A stretch of 33,354 nt of DNA, taken from assembly GCA_002708935.1 (NCBI GenBank), contig PAPO01000004.1:90384-123737 (forward strand), written 5' to 3'. Made by a program: the position numbers and the translations under genes. The notes beneath the pieces were generated by a model. The model saw only the letters and a program-made list of their open reading frames with translations. It was not told where the DNA came from and ran no database searches. Shown here one piece after another: positions 15,870 to 24,869 of this stretch. Source of the DNA: Acidimicrobiaceae bacterium. GTDB lineage: Bacteria > Actinomycetota > Acidimicrobiia > Acidimicrobiales > Poriferisodalaceae. Each line of letters opens with the position of its first letter. The first letter of the stretch is position 1.

Positions 15870-18251
15870 TCAGGTGAAAATGCCCGTTGCTATGAGTTCT
15901 GCCGCTTCGTCTGGGTCACGACCGAGGATATCTGTGAGTACTTCGTACAGATGTTCCCCTGCCGGTGGCGCAGCCCAGCGAGCCATTCCTGGGGTTCGCG
16001 ACAGGTGTATTGCTGAGTCCTCTACCCATACTTGTCCGTGGTGTGGGTGGCTTACTTCGCTAAAGGCCTTCCGGGATCGCAGCTGCGGGTCGACAGCAAC
16101 TTCAGGTGCATAAAGAACTCTGTGGGCCGGAACTTGGAGCTGCTGCAGTTGTGTTTCGACTTCGATTCCATCTTGTTCACTGGTCCAGCCAGATATCAAG
16201 GAATCAATTTCTTGGTGTTGCTTTCTACGTTCCTCGGAGGTCAACGAAGCCAAATGTTCTGCTCCGATGACCTGACTTAGGGCCTCCCATTGGGTTTGAG
16301 TTTCGCAGGCAACTGCAATCCACCGATCATCCCCGAGCACAGGGTACGCCCCGTGGGGACAGAAATTGGCATCACTATTTCCGATTCTGTTGCCTTCCAC
16401 TCCATTGATTTCGTCAGCTAGGAATGCAGGGCTTAACAGCTGCGCCGCGGCTTCCATCTGTGAGTAATCGATGTGTTGCCCGTGACCTGAACGTTCACGT
16501 TCATCAAGTGCAGCTAGCACGAGGGCGAGTGTCAAACGAGGCGAAATGTAGTCGGAGTAAGCACCGAAAGGTCCACACGGTTGTCTGTCAGGCCAACCGC
16601 CGAACGGGAAGAAACCGGCGACAGCTGCCCCTATATTCCCAAAGCCGGAAATCTCTCGTATGGGACCGGTCTGACCCATCAGTGAGGTCGACACCATGAT
16701 CAGTTTGGGGTTGACTGTTCTTAGATGCTCATAACCGAGACCCATACGACCGATAACTCCTACCGAGTATGACTCGATGAGGACGTCGGCCCACTCGACT
16801 AGTTCTTCCATTATTTCGATTGATCGCGGATCTCGAAGATCAATCGCCAAAGAACGCTTTGATGCGTTGATACTCAGGTAGCTAAGCGAATTATCTGCAC
16901 CGGCTTCGTTGTCTACGAAGGGGCCAGCTCCCCGCATGATGCAGGGTTTTAATTCTGATTCGATTCGCAGAACATCAGCCCCAAAATCACCCATGATGCG
17001 CGACGCGTAAGGACCTGCAATAGCCCATGTCATATCTAGGACTTTTATTCCCTTCATTGGGTCAACGCCACTGGTGGAGTTCGGTCCAGCCGGAACCGCT
17101 GGTTGTTGCCTCGCGACCAAGTTGTGTTGATCCAGTTTGGGTGGAGCAGTTTCTGTGACCAGCGTCGTGTCAGAAAGTCGTGCTATTGGCCCCGCAAATC
17201 GAACGCCATCAATAGAACGCCAAAAGTCTCTTTCGGCTGCATGTTCCATATCTAAGAGTTCACGGGTCGTCGTTATAGGACCAAGTAAGAGATTGCGTTC
17301 CAACGCTCCAGATAAGAGTTCGGCTTTGGTTTTCGTTTTAGTGAACTCGTTGATTACCTCGGCACCTCGATTCAAAATACCTGGTGCCGCAGGATCGGAG
17401 AGAAGTTGTGTGCCGAACCCGATCCAATCGACGTCACGAAATTCGTCCGGACACATTCCTTCCTCATCCATCCATTCGAACAGTCGAGTGTTGTAGGGAC
17501 CAACTGTAGGGCCGACCAAGAAGACAATCGACAGGTAACCGTCGGCTGCCTCGTACACCAACTTCAGGGTGATTGGTCCGATTTCCGCGCCGCCGGAAAG
17601 TCGTCGTGTACTTGGTGCCCCTACAAATGGGTAGAGCATTTGGTATTGCGACGCGATCAAATAACTGTGTTGGGCTGCAACGTCAACATGTTGCCCTTGG
17701 CCCGAAGATTCGCGTTCTCTCAACGCCAACAAAATTCCGCACAGAGCATCGGAAGCTGCGAAATGCCAGGTTTGTGGCAGCGACAATCGAACCGGGGGTC
17801 TATCTCGGTCACCTGTGATCCCCATTGTCCCACTAGCAGCAGTATTGACGATGTCGCTTGCTGCCCAATCCGATTTAGGACCCGTCCCACCAAAACCTGA
17901 GATAAACGCAGTTACGAGATGTGGGTATTGTCGACTCAACGAAGCTAGATCTGCGTTGCTGCCATCTGATGCGACGACGGCATCAGCTGTCGCCGCTAAG
18001 TCTTCAAGGCGTTCAAGGTCTTCACTGTCGTCAAGATCCAACACCAGCGACTGCTTCGCTCGGTTGTATGCCCAATGAGTTAGAGACTTCTCTGGGTCTC
18101 GCACGTCTCCGGCAAAGGGCCCCTGATATCTGGACCGTTGACCCCCGGGCGGTTCAATCGCTATAACTTGAGCACCTAATTGCGCCAAGATCATTCCGCA
18201 GAAGTGGCCCCGGTCGTCAGTTAGGTCAAGAATTCGAAAGCGATCTAGCAC
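15870..18251 (-). CDS. Fused tandem CaiB/BaiF (family III) CoA-transferase
   Basis: Two CaiB-like halves: FRILDLTDDRGHFCGMILAQLGAQVIAIEPPGG and IKVLDMTWAIAGPYASRIMGDFGADVLRIES. GTG at 18251 fits homology better than TTG at 18275. Confidence 0.9.
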   Translation of the reverse strand: MLDRFRILDLTDDRGHFCGMILAQLGAQVIAIEPPGGQRSRYQGPFAGDVRDPEKSLTHWAYNRAKQSLVLDLDDSEDLERLEDLAATADAVVASDGSNADLASLSRQYPHLVTAFISGFGGTGPKSDWAASDIVNTAASGTMGITGDRDRPPVRLSLPQTWHFAASDALCGILLALRERESSGQGQHVDVAAQHSYLIASQYQMLYPFVGAPSTRRLSGGAEIGPITLKLVYEAADGYLSIVFLVGPTVGPYNTRLFEWMDEEGMCPDEFRDVDWIGFGTQLLSDPAAPGILNRGAEVINEFTKTKTKAELLSGALERNLLLGPITTTRELLDMEHAAERDFWRSIDGVRFAGPIARLSDTTLVTETAPPKLDQHNLVARQQPAVPAGPNSTSGVDPMKGIKVLDMTWAIAGPYASRIMGDFGADVLRIESELKPCIMRGAGPFVDNEAGADNSLSYLSINASKRSLAIDLRDPRSIEIMEELVEWADVLIESYSVGVIGRMGLGYEHLRTVNPKLIMVSTSLMGQTGPIREISGFGNIGAAVAGFFPFGGWPDRQPCGPFGAYSDYISPRLTLALVLAALDERERSGHGQHIDYSQMEAAAQLLSPAFLADEINGVEGNRIGNSDANFCPHGAYPVLGDDRWIAVACETQTQWEALSQVIGAEHLASLTSEERRKQHQEIDSLISGWTSEQDGIEVETQLQQLQVPAHRVLYAPEVAVDPQLRSRKAFSEVSHPHHGQVWVEDSAIHLSRTPGMARWAAPPAGEHLYEVLTDILGRDPDEAAELIATGIFT

Positions 18252-18331
18252 CCCTATGCCCCCTGCTGATTGCAAAAAGTTTCAACTCAATTCTATTTGC
18301 GTAACAGAAACGCTACCTAAGTCCGTTAAAT

Positions 18332-18781
18332 CTAAGCCAGCGGCAATGAATAGGTCCCCTGCGCAACGGAAACTTTTTTCTCTTCCTCATTGTCACACCA
18401 CAGCGACACTGACCCAACGACACTCCGCCTGCTCTTCGAGTCCAGTTCGGCTCGGGCAAAAAGCTTTTCGCCAACAGCGGGCCGCAGGTATCTGATCGAA
18501 AGCTCGCTCGTTACTGTCATCTCTTCCAACTGGCCTGTAGCGCTCAAGGCCAAGAACCAAAGGGCGCCATCAGCTAGTCGGAACTGGTCCGGTCCCGAGA
18601 TGTAGCCGCCCGGACGTCGAGCTACCTCTGTTAGGTCGTATTCGGCAATCGCGAACTTGTCTCCGATATCGACGCAACGGCTACCTAACTGCGGGTAGCA
18701 ACCGTCGACAAAGGCGTTAATGGTGTCAGTGGTTATATCTCCAGGCATCTCATGACTGTAGACCAGCAGTGATTCAGACAT
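18332..18781 (-). CDS. Hotdog-fold thioesterase (PaaI-like)
   Basis: GYISGPDQFRLADGALWFLALSATG...SELSIRYLRPAVGEKLFARAEL. Confidence 0.78.
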   Translation of the reverse strand: MSESLLVYSHEMPGDITTDTINAFVDGCYPQLGSRCVDIGDKFAIAEYDLTEVARRPGGYISGPDQFRLADGALWFLALSATGQLEEMTVTSELSIRYLRPAVGEKLFARAELDSKSRRSVVGSVSLWCDNEEEKKVSVAQGTYSLPLA

Positions 18782-18873
18782 TCGGAAGTCCAGCGACGCT
18801 TCAATTCACTTTCTAAACCTCATCTATCCCGTATCATCACTGGATACCTGGCTTCCTAATTAGAGGAATAGAT

Positions 18874-19302
18874 ATGGATTTTCAAAACCTTGATCGCCGC
18901 TTTCAATTGATGCTGCCCAGCGGTCCAATTCTCTTTCTGTTCTTGATTTTCGCTCCATGGCACCAATTCGGGAGCGGATCGTGGGGCTTATCTCAATCGG
19001 CGATTCAAGCACCAAATGCTCTGTTGGGGATTGTCGCCCTCCTTGCGGTAGCTATATCTCTCCTCATCTCATTCGCTCAAGTACTCGGTACCGACAAACT
19101 TCCCGAAAGCCCTCAAGGCAAAAGTTGGGAAGAGGTGCTTTTCCTCATAAATGCGGTCATGTCGGCCGCTCTGCTGTTGAAATTGATCCTGGAAACTTCG
19201 TTCTTGGCCTGGGGGGCCTGGGCTTGCATCATCGCCGGCGCTATCCACTTTTATGGATCATATGTAGGTCGACAAAGCGGTTCTACCAGTCCAAATCCAT
19301 AA
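18874..19302 (+). CDS. Hypothetical integral membrane protein
   Basis: Four hydrophobic segments (PILFLFLIFAPWH, LLGIVALLAVAISLLISFAQVL, VLFLINAVMSAALLLKLI, WGAWACIIAGAIHFYG); RBS-like GAGGAATAG upstream. Confidence 0.75.
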   Translation: MDFQNLDRRFQLMLPSGPILFLFLIFAPWHQFGSGSWGLSQSAIQAPNALLGIVALLAVAISLLISFAQVLGTDKLPESPQGKSWEEVLFLINAVMSAALLLKLILETSFLAWGAWACIIAGAIHFYGSYVGRQSGSTSPNP

Positions 19303-19993
19303 GTTCATCGAGGTCGACACCGGGCAATTCGGCCGCACAATCGAACAGGTTCCCTATCACTGGAAACAGCATCCGGGCTGCGGAGTCCTCATCAAGCTCA
19401 TCTGCTGGTAGAGACAGCAGTTGAATCAATTCCATCTCGGAGAGATCTTCTAATGCACATTCCAACACTGCCACATCGATCTCAGCTCCTTCGGCCATAC
19501 CGATTGCCGCAAGTTCTTTAAGGTCGACACAGTCGCTCATTGATTCAAGGAACGGTGTCGTCAATTCGGGTGGCAGTTCATCTGAGGTGAGCCAAGCCAC
19601 ACCCGTGGCGTTCAGAGCATCCATGCCCACTCGATCAACAAGGCTTCCACCGACACAGCGGGCATCTGAGGACCCAAATCCGACTTCGCCTAGTCCACCA
19701 AAATCAGTTGCGACTCCAGTTGAAACAAATCGATCGATAAATACTTGTTCTTCCGAGGGTCTGTCCTCTGATGAACCAGACATAGCTTTGTAGATACCGA
19801 ATACCGCTCCACAAACCAGCAGCGTCACTACCACTGTGAGTCCTACCAGTTGCTTGCGCTCTTCACTACTTGGCTGTTCGGTCTTTGCCGGGGTCAACAA
19901 CTGCTGTTTTAAGGTGTTGAACTCTGTTTCGTCAATTTCGCCTGAGTCGCGTAACGCAATCAATCGTTCTAAGTCATTAATTTCCGAGGACAT
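19283..19993 (-). CDS. SHOCT-domain-like membrane-anchored hypothetical protein
   Basis: N-terminal LERLIALRDSGEIDETEFNTLKQQLL (SHOCT-like), TM helix LVGLTVVVTLLVCGAVFGIY, acidic C-terminal region with several Cys. Confidence 0.72.
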   Translation of the reverse strand: MSSEINDLERLIALRDSGEIDETEFNTLKQQLLTPAKTEQPSSEERKQLVGLTVVVTLLVCGAVFGIYKAMSGSSEDRPSEEQVFIDRFVSTGVATDFGGLGEVGFGSSDARCVGGSLVDRVGMDALNATGVAWLTSDELPPELTTPFLESMSDCVDLKELAAIGMAEGAEIDVAVLECALEDLSEMELIQLLSLPADELDEDSAARMLFPVIGNLFDCAAELPGVDLDELMDLDW

Positions 19994-20205
19994 CTAGCTT
20001 CAGACTCCTAAATAATTGTCGATGGTGACCAGATCTAATTAGACCACCTATCACAAGCATTTTGTGGGTGCTAAGTCTTTTCTATTTCGCGCTGATTCAG
20101 CTTCAAATCAAATCATCTCTCCTAAAGGCTGCTTTGGCACCAAATGAAAGGCCTGGTAGAACCAAGACGTTAAGTTCAATGTCAATCAGATCTTACGAAG
20201 GTGAA

Positions 20206-20496
20206 ATGATGAAATTTATTCAGGTAGTGGAGCAATCTGGAGACATGGAAGAAGCCCGGACCGAAATTGAGGGCTATTTCGAAAGTGCCGGCGAGGACAC
20301 CAAGGTTAAGAAACTCATCCTGTGTGCTGATCGCGATGCTCCCGACAAGATTGTGAGCATTGTGGAGTTTGAATCGTGGGATTCAGCGACAGACAACAAC
20401 GAACTAGACGCGACTCAAGAAGGTGCCGCTGAGGCACAAGCCACGACTGATGTCACTTACAGAAATCTTGACGTGCATCACGAGTGGACTCGTTGA
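20206..20496 (+). CDS. Hypothetical dimeric alpha/beta-barrel-like small protein
   Basis: MMKFIQVVEQSGDMEEARTEIEGYFESAGEDTKVKKLILCADRDAPDKIVSIVEFESWDSA; listed ORF start 20062 is probably too long. Confidence 0.65.
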   Translation: MMKFIQVVEQSGDMEEARTEIEGYFESAGEDTKVKKLILCADRDAPDKIVSIVEFESWDSATDNNELDATQEGAAEAQATTDVTYRNLDVHHEWTR

Positions 20497-20582
20497 GACC
20501 AGCAGCGATCAGCGACCTCTCATTGCTGACACAGCAAGTCAGAGACAAGGTCGGAATAATTTGAGCAGGCTAGGGTTTGTTC

Positions 20583-20915
20583 ATGGGTGAGCTAGAACTG
20601 TACGAACGTCGGACCTACGACGTAAACGTCGGCCAAATGAGTAAGGTCCTTGAGTTGTACTCCAACGAGGGGTGGCCCGCCCTCGAAGCTGGAGGTCACT
20701 CTGATTTCTTAGTTGGCTACTTCGTCTCGGACACCGGTCCACTCCACCAACTCATTCATCTGTGGCGCTTCAGTAGCGACACCGAACGGCGCACGTTTTG
20801 GAACAATTTGTTTAACGACGACGACTTTATGGCTTTCGCCGCTCAGCTCCGGCCTTTGCTGCAAAGACAAGAAATACAACTCATGCAGTCGGCTCCCTGG
20901 GGCCCGAGACCCTGA
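20583..20915 (+). CDS. NIPSNAP family protein
   Basis: LYERRTYDVNVGQMSKVLELYSNEGWPAL...GPLHQLIHLWRFSSDTERRTFW. Confidence 0.88.
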   Translation: MGELELYERRTYDVNVGQMSKVLELYSNEGWPALEAGGHSDFLVGYFVSDTGPLHQLIHLWRFSSDTERRTFWNNLFNDDDFMAFAAQLRPLLQRQEIQLMQSAPWGPRP

Positions 20916-20945
20916 ACAGGGAGACGCTCCAACTTGGAAGGTTGA

Positions 20946-22166
20946 ATGAGTCAAAACGAATTTGAATCACACAGTGCTCCTCACACTCACTCGTCATCTC
21001 CCCCTCCGGAATTAGACAGTGTGAGGAAGTCGCTGGTCTTTCGTTTCATCGCCACATCGCTGGTCATGGCAGCGGTCGCCACCCTTATCGGCATTTTCGC
21101 TCTATGGCCCAACAACGAAAGATCTGAAGAAATACAAAGGAATGCCGAAGACATCGCCTTAACTTCCGATTTGCTTAAAGCAACAGTTCATGAAGCTAGT
21201 GAATCCATATGTGGCTATTCAATTTCTTCTGAAGTTGAGATTTGCCGCAACGTAACCGTTGTTGTGCGCGAGGGTCCCGAAAGCGGTTCATTAGTCGTTC
21301 TACCTGAAGTGAACACCTCATTTGACCCGACCTTTCCGCAATTAGCGGCCGGCGACAACGTGATTTTGGGCTTCGACCCCGTTACAAACTCCTACTACTA
21401 CCAAGATCGAGATCGGATGACCTCTCTTTGGTGGCTAATCCTGCTATTCGCGGTCACGGTTATTTGTTTAGCCAGGGTTCGTGGTCTGCTGGCACTGTTC
21501 GCCATGGGCGGAACCGTACTAATGCTGATCAAATTTATTGCGCCGTCAGTTCTTGACGGAAACGACCCTGTCTTGGTCTGCGTTGTAGCTGCAGCAGCGA
21601 TTGCCTACTTCAGTTTGTATTTCACTCACGGCTTTAGTCTTATGACAACGGTTGCGCTCGCCGGAACTCTGATCGCTTTGGGGTTGACACTGGGTATTTC
21701 GTGGATCTTTTTTGAGTTAGCAAAATTCTCTGGCTATTCAAGTGAAGAAGCCTTCGTTTTGCCGTTCTTGGCCGAAAATCTCGATGTGAGAGGCCTCCTT
21801 TTGGGGGGCACCATCATTGCCGCGTTGGGTGCACTTGATGATGTGACAGTCACTCAAGCGGCCACGGTGCTTGAACTCAGCGCTCGCAACAAAGCACTGT
21901 CGACGAGGCAATTGATGATGTCTGGGCTACGCGTCGGGAGAGAACACATCGCATCAACAGTCAACACTCTCTTATTGGCGTATGCGGGCTCAAGCATCCC
22001 TCTACTTCTACTGTTCGCTGTCTCCGAACAGTCTCTTGGAGATGTTGCGAACTCCGAATTGATTGCTATTGAGGTAGTCAGGACCTTGTGCGGGTCAATC
22101 GGGCTTGTCGCGGCTCTACCTATCACGACTTATCTGGCAGCTTTATTGATGCGCTCGGACAAGTAG
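20946..22166 (+). CDS. YibE/F family membrane protein
   Basis: Multiple TM segments; LLLGGTIIAALGALDDVTVTQAATVLEL and HIASTVNTLLLAYAGSSIPLLLLF are characteristic of YibE/F. Confidence 0.93.
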   Translation: MSQNEFESHSAPHTHSSSPPPELDSVRKSLVFRFIATSLVMAAVATLIGIFALWPNNERSEEIQRNAEDIALTSDLLKATVHEASESICGYSISSEVEICRNVTVVVREGPESGSLVVLPEVNTSFDPTFPQLAAGDNVILGFDPVTNSYYYQDRDRMTSLWWLILLFAVTVICLARVRGLLALFAMGGTVLMLIKFIAPSVLDGNDPVLVCVVAAAAIAYFSLYFTHGFSLMTTVALAGTLIALGLTLGISWIFFELAKFSGYSSEEAFVLPFLAENLDVRGLLLGGTIIAALGALDDVTVTQAATVLELSARNKALSTRQLMMSGLRVGREHIASTVNTLLLAYAGSSIPLLLLFAVSEQSLGDVANSELIAIEVVRTLCGSIGLVAALPITTYLAALLMRSDK

Positions 22167-22306
22167 TAACGATTCAGCATCAACCGATGAAAGCTTCGGC
22201 CTATGTGGATTGTGTCCTACCCGTTTTTCGAGCCTTGTAGCGTTCATAACTTCGAAAGTCCCATTTTCTTATTGGTGATCGCTGTAACGCTCTGTAGGGT
22301 CAAGGG

Positions 22307-22325
22307 GTACAGAATTATTCTGTAC
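22307..22325. promoter_or_regulatory. Perfect inverted repeat upstream of cold-shock gene
   Basis: GTACAGAAT-T-ATTCTGTAC, 9-bp arms, ending 28 nt before the cold-shock ATG. Confidence 0.5.
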
Positions 22326-22353
22326 TCGTGTAGAAAGAAATTGAGGGCAATCA

Positions 22354-22554
22354 ATGCCGCAAGGAACAGTGAAGTTCTTCAACGCTCAGAAGGGCTTCGG
22401 ATTTATATCTCGTGAAGACGGAGCAGACGTTTTCGTCCACTACTCAAACATCGAAGGGTCGGGATACCGATCTTTGGAGGAAGGCCAAACGGTCGAATTT
22501 GAGATTGGTGAAGGCCGCAAGGGCGACGAAGCCCAGAATGTGCGCGCCGTTTAG
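22354..22554 (+). CDS. Cold-shock protein (CspA family)
   Basis: [63 protein letters not shown]. Confidence 0.97.
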   Translation: MPQGTVKFFNAQKGFGFISREDGADVFVHYSNIEGSGYRSLEEGQTVEFEIGEGRKGDEAQNVRAV

Positions 22555-22579
22555 AGCTAGCAACACTAATTCTAGATAA

Positions 22580-22625
22580 CCCTGCGGCCGCTCCATTCGT
22601 GGAGCGGCCTACGGGCGTTTTCTCT
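22580..22625 (+). terminator. Rho-independent terminator-like hairpin after cold-shock gene
   Basis: Perfect 10-bp stem GGCCGCTCCA-TTCG-TGGAGCGGCC (22586-22609) with UUCG tetraloop, followed by GCGTTTTCTCT. Confidence 0.8.
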
Positions 22626-22640
22626 ATCGTCGATAGGTCT

Positions 22641-22958
22641 TCAGTCGGCAATAGCGTCGTACATGACGACTGTGTCAGCCATCCGAAGTCCTGGGAACGC
22701 CGCTGCTACATCGGTCTGCAGTTGGACGAACCAATCGCTGGCCGAAACTTGGTCCCAAAAACGTCCGTAGTCTTCCATCGACTCAAAATCAGTAACGTAC
22801 AACGCCACTTCCATACCACCAGTTCCGGTGACAGGCCTCATGAGACGAGGGTTCTTCGCGCCCCAAGATTCGTGTTGGGGTTTCGCGGCTCGAGATCCCG
22901 CCTCAACCGCACGCATCGCTTCAGGAGTGCCTTCCCAACGAGTTGCAACAGATATCAC
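22641..22958 (-). CDS. Hypothetical small protein (dimeric alpha/beta-barrel-like)
   Basis: 105-aa ORF: MISVATRWEGTPEAMRAVEAGSRAAKPQHESWGAKNPRLMRPVTGTGGMEVALYVTDFESMEDYGRFWDQV; convergent with the csp terminator. Confidence 0.7.
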   Translation of the reverse strand: MISVATRWEGTPEAMRAVEAGSRAAKPQHESWGAKNPRLMRPVTGTGGMEVALYVTDFESMEDYGRFWDQVSASDWFVQLQTDVAAAFPGLRMADTVVMYDAIAD

Positions 22959-23084
22959 TTAAATTCCTTTCTCTTGATTCGCAACTAGTCAAACTGTTGG
23001 GACTCACCAAAGCAAGATGGCCGGCCTTTGGCGGGTGATACTTCGCTCCGTCAGTGCAAGCTGTTGGGAGGCTACGCTCGGTTC

Positions 23085-23330
23085 ATGAAGTTCGACCGAA
23101 GGTTCGCTGGGGGCGCTCAGCGTTATATCCGAGTGGGTCCTACGGGCAACAAGTACGAATGCGTCGTATTTCTTGACCATCAACTGGGATGCCCTCATCG
23201 CCATCTGGGCGACCCTGAAATAGAAGATTGTGGCTGCGGATCACTAGCAGAACTCAGAGAACGCGACACTCAACGCGGTGAAGGTTTCACTGATTTCCGT
23301 CATCTACTGCGTCGATTTCTCCGTCGGTAG
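23085..23330 (+). CDS. Small Cys/His-containing hypothetical protein
   Basis: In-frame ATG at 23085: MKFDRRFAGGAQRYIRVGPTGNKYECVVFLDHQLGCPHRHLGDPEIEDCGCGSLAELRERD; convergent overlap with the nitroreductase end. Confidence 0.45.
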   Translation: MKFDRRFAGGAQRYIRVGPTGNKYECVVFLDHQLGCPHRHLGDPEIEDCGCGSLAELRERDTQRGEGFTDFRHLLRRFLRR

Positions 23331-24102
23331 GCATTTTCTCTACGTGCTGATCTCGAGCTTCTGCGTCTTTATAGATTGAGTGTCGGCGCTCTTTAGCAAG
23401 GTAGTGATCGATGTCCTCCTGGCTTCGTAAGTTCGCAGCTACTGCTTGGTTCCAATGGATCACTTCATCGATTGGCCGTCGCCAGCGGCTCTCCGCTTTT
23501 CGACGGGGCCACCCGATAGGAACAATGCCATAGGGAGTATGACTGGATGGGAAACCAAGCAGCGTTTGTAACGCCCGCGCTGTTTCGGGTTCACCTCCGC
23601 CCGAAAGCCATGCACTGGTCAGACCGACTGCTGTCGTGGCCAGCTGCAGGTTTTGAATAGCTGCCCCGACCGAGACGAGCAAGATGTTGGACCGGTTCTC
23701 CGCGTACTCAATTCGGTCGAGGTCGGAGTCAAGCGCCACTGGGTATGTGTCAGCCCATCGGGGGTCAACGAAGACCGCCATCAACGCAACCGAGTCATGG
23801 ACCCAGTGTTTCTTGTGGACATGTGGGAATCCCTTGCAGTGTTCGTTGAGTCGATCGGCTTGACTTGCCATCACAGACGCGACTTCTCGCACTCGCTGAG
23901 GGTCTTCGATCACACATATTTCCCACGGTTGCGAATTCGCTCCCGAAGGGGCCCAACGCCCGGCATCAGCAATTTTCTCTAGTGTCTCTCTAGGTACTCG
24001 CTGTCCTGGGTCGAAGCTTCTAACGCTTCTTCGTGAACTCGCAAGGCCGACAAAATCGTGCAGCTTTTTGTTATTGAGTCTCGCCTGCGAGAACAACTTC
24101 AT
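23287..24102 (-). CDS. Nitroreductase family protein
   Basis: ASSRRSVRSFDPGQRVPRETLEKIADAGRWAPSGANSQPWEICVIEDP: nitroreductase N-terminus. Confidence 0.93.
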   Translation of the reverse strand: MKLFSQARLNNKKLHDFVGLASSRRSVRSFDPGQRVPRETLEKIADAGRWAPSGANSQPWEICVIEDPQRVREVASVMASQADRLNEHCKGFPHVHKKHWVHDSVALMAVFVDPRWADTYPVALDSDLDRIEYAENRSNILLVSVGAAIQNLQLATTAVGLTSAWLSGGGEPETARALQTLLGFPSSHTPYGIVPIGWPRRKAESRWRRPIDEVIHWNQAVAANLRSQEDIDHYLAKERRHSIYKDAEARDQHVEKMPTDGEIDAVDDGNQ

Positions 24103-24182
24103 AAATCGACTTTAGAACAAAGCCGGACAGAACGAATTGAAGAGGACAATTGATCCGAAATTAGTAGTCTGCGCTTATCGAG

Positions 24183-24833
24183 ATGACTGGCCCAATAACA
24201 AACAAAGTCGACGAACTGGTCTTGAAGGCCGCTGTGTCTTCTTGGTTGTCTGATCCGTCGGGTCTCGCATGTCTCCTGACACCGGAAAGTCCCAAAAATA
24301 TTTCTGACCCTCGCCCAGATGCAGTTGGTATTCGCCATGTCGGTGGTCACCTTGCCGGAGACTTCGAACTGATCGCAGTTCTAATTCGTCCTTCTACCAA
24401 GAGATTTACTTCAGTGTGTGGCGAAACACGAGCACAGTCGATCCATGCGGATCGGGCCTACTTAGCGTGCTATTTAGGAGGTGAAGAATTCACAGAGGAG
24501 CAGATTGAAACTGCATTGCACCTGGGTATTGGCCTGCTTCGGATTGATAGTGACGGGCGTTGCCGCAGATTAGTGCCCGCACCGTTAAACCGTCCCAGCC
24601 AACGAACGCGGGCCTCCTTGTTGCACCAACTAGGTCTTGTCGTTTGTCAGCTCTGCGGCGTCAGTTTTTCCTTATTTCCAGATCATCAGCAAGATGACGC
24701 AGTGCTGTGGAATGAACGGTGGGCTGACCGATTCGGTCGTCTCCGCAATGAAAGTGTTTACGACCGTCGACACCTGTGTCCCGACTGTGTAGGAAATATC
24801 AGCGAACTCGCGACCCGCGACGACAAGCTCTAG
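24183..24833 (+). CDS. Hypothetical protein with two C-terminal CxxC motifs (zinc-ribbon-like)
   Basis: 216-aa ORF; VCQLCG and CPDC spaced about 55 residues apart near the C-terminus; no family recognised. Confidence 0.6.
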   Translation: MTGPITNKVDELVLKAAVSSWLSDPSGLACLLTPESPKNISDPRPDAVGIRHVGGHLAGDFELIAVLIRPSTKRFTSVCGETRAQSIHADRAYLACYLGGEEFTEEQIETALHLGIGLLRIDSDGRCRRLVPAPLNRPSQRTRASLLHQLGLVVCQLCGVSFSLFPDHQQDDAVLWNERWADRFGRLRNESVYDRRHLCPDCVGNISELATRDDKL

Positions 24834-24869
24834 TTGGCGAGACGTTCCAACTACTAGAAATGACAGGTT

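Noticed and set aside
18957-19424. 155-aa + ORF overlapping the membrane protein 18874-19302
   Set aside because: Out-of-frame Ser/Arg-rich translation; the 18874 frame has clear TM segments and a better ribosome-binding site.
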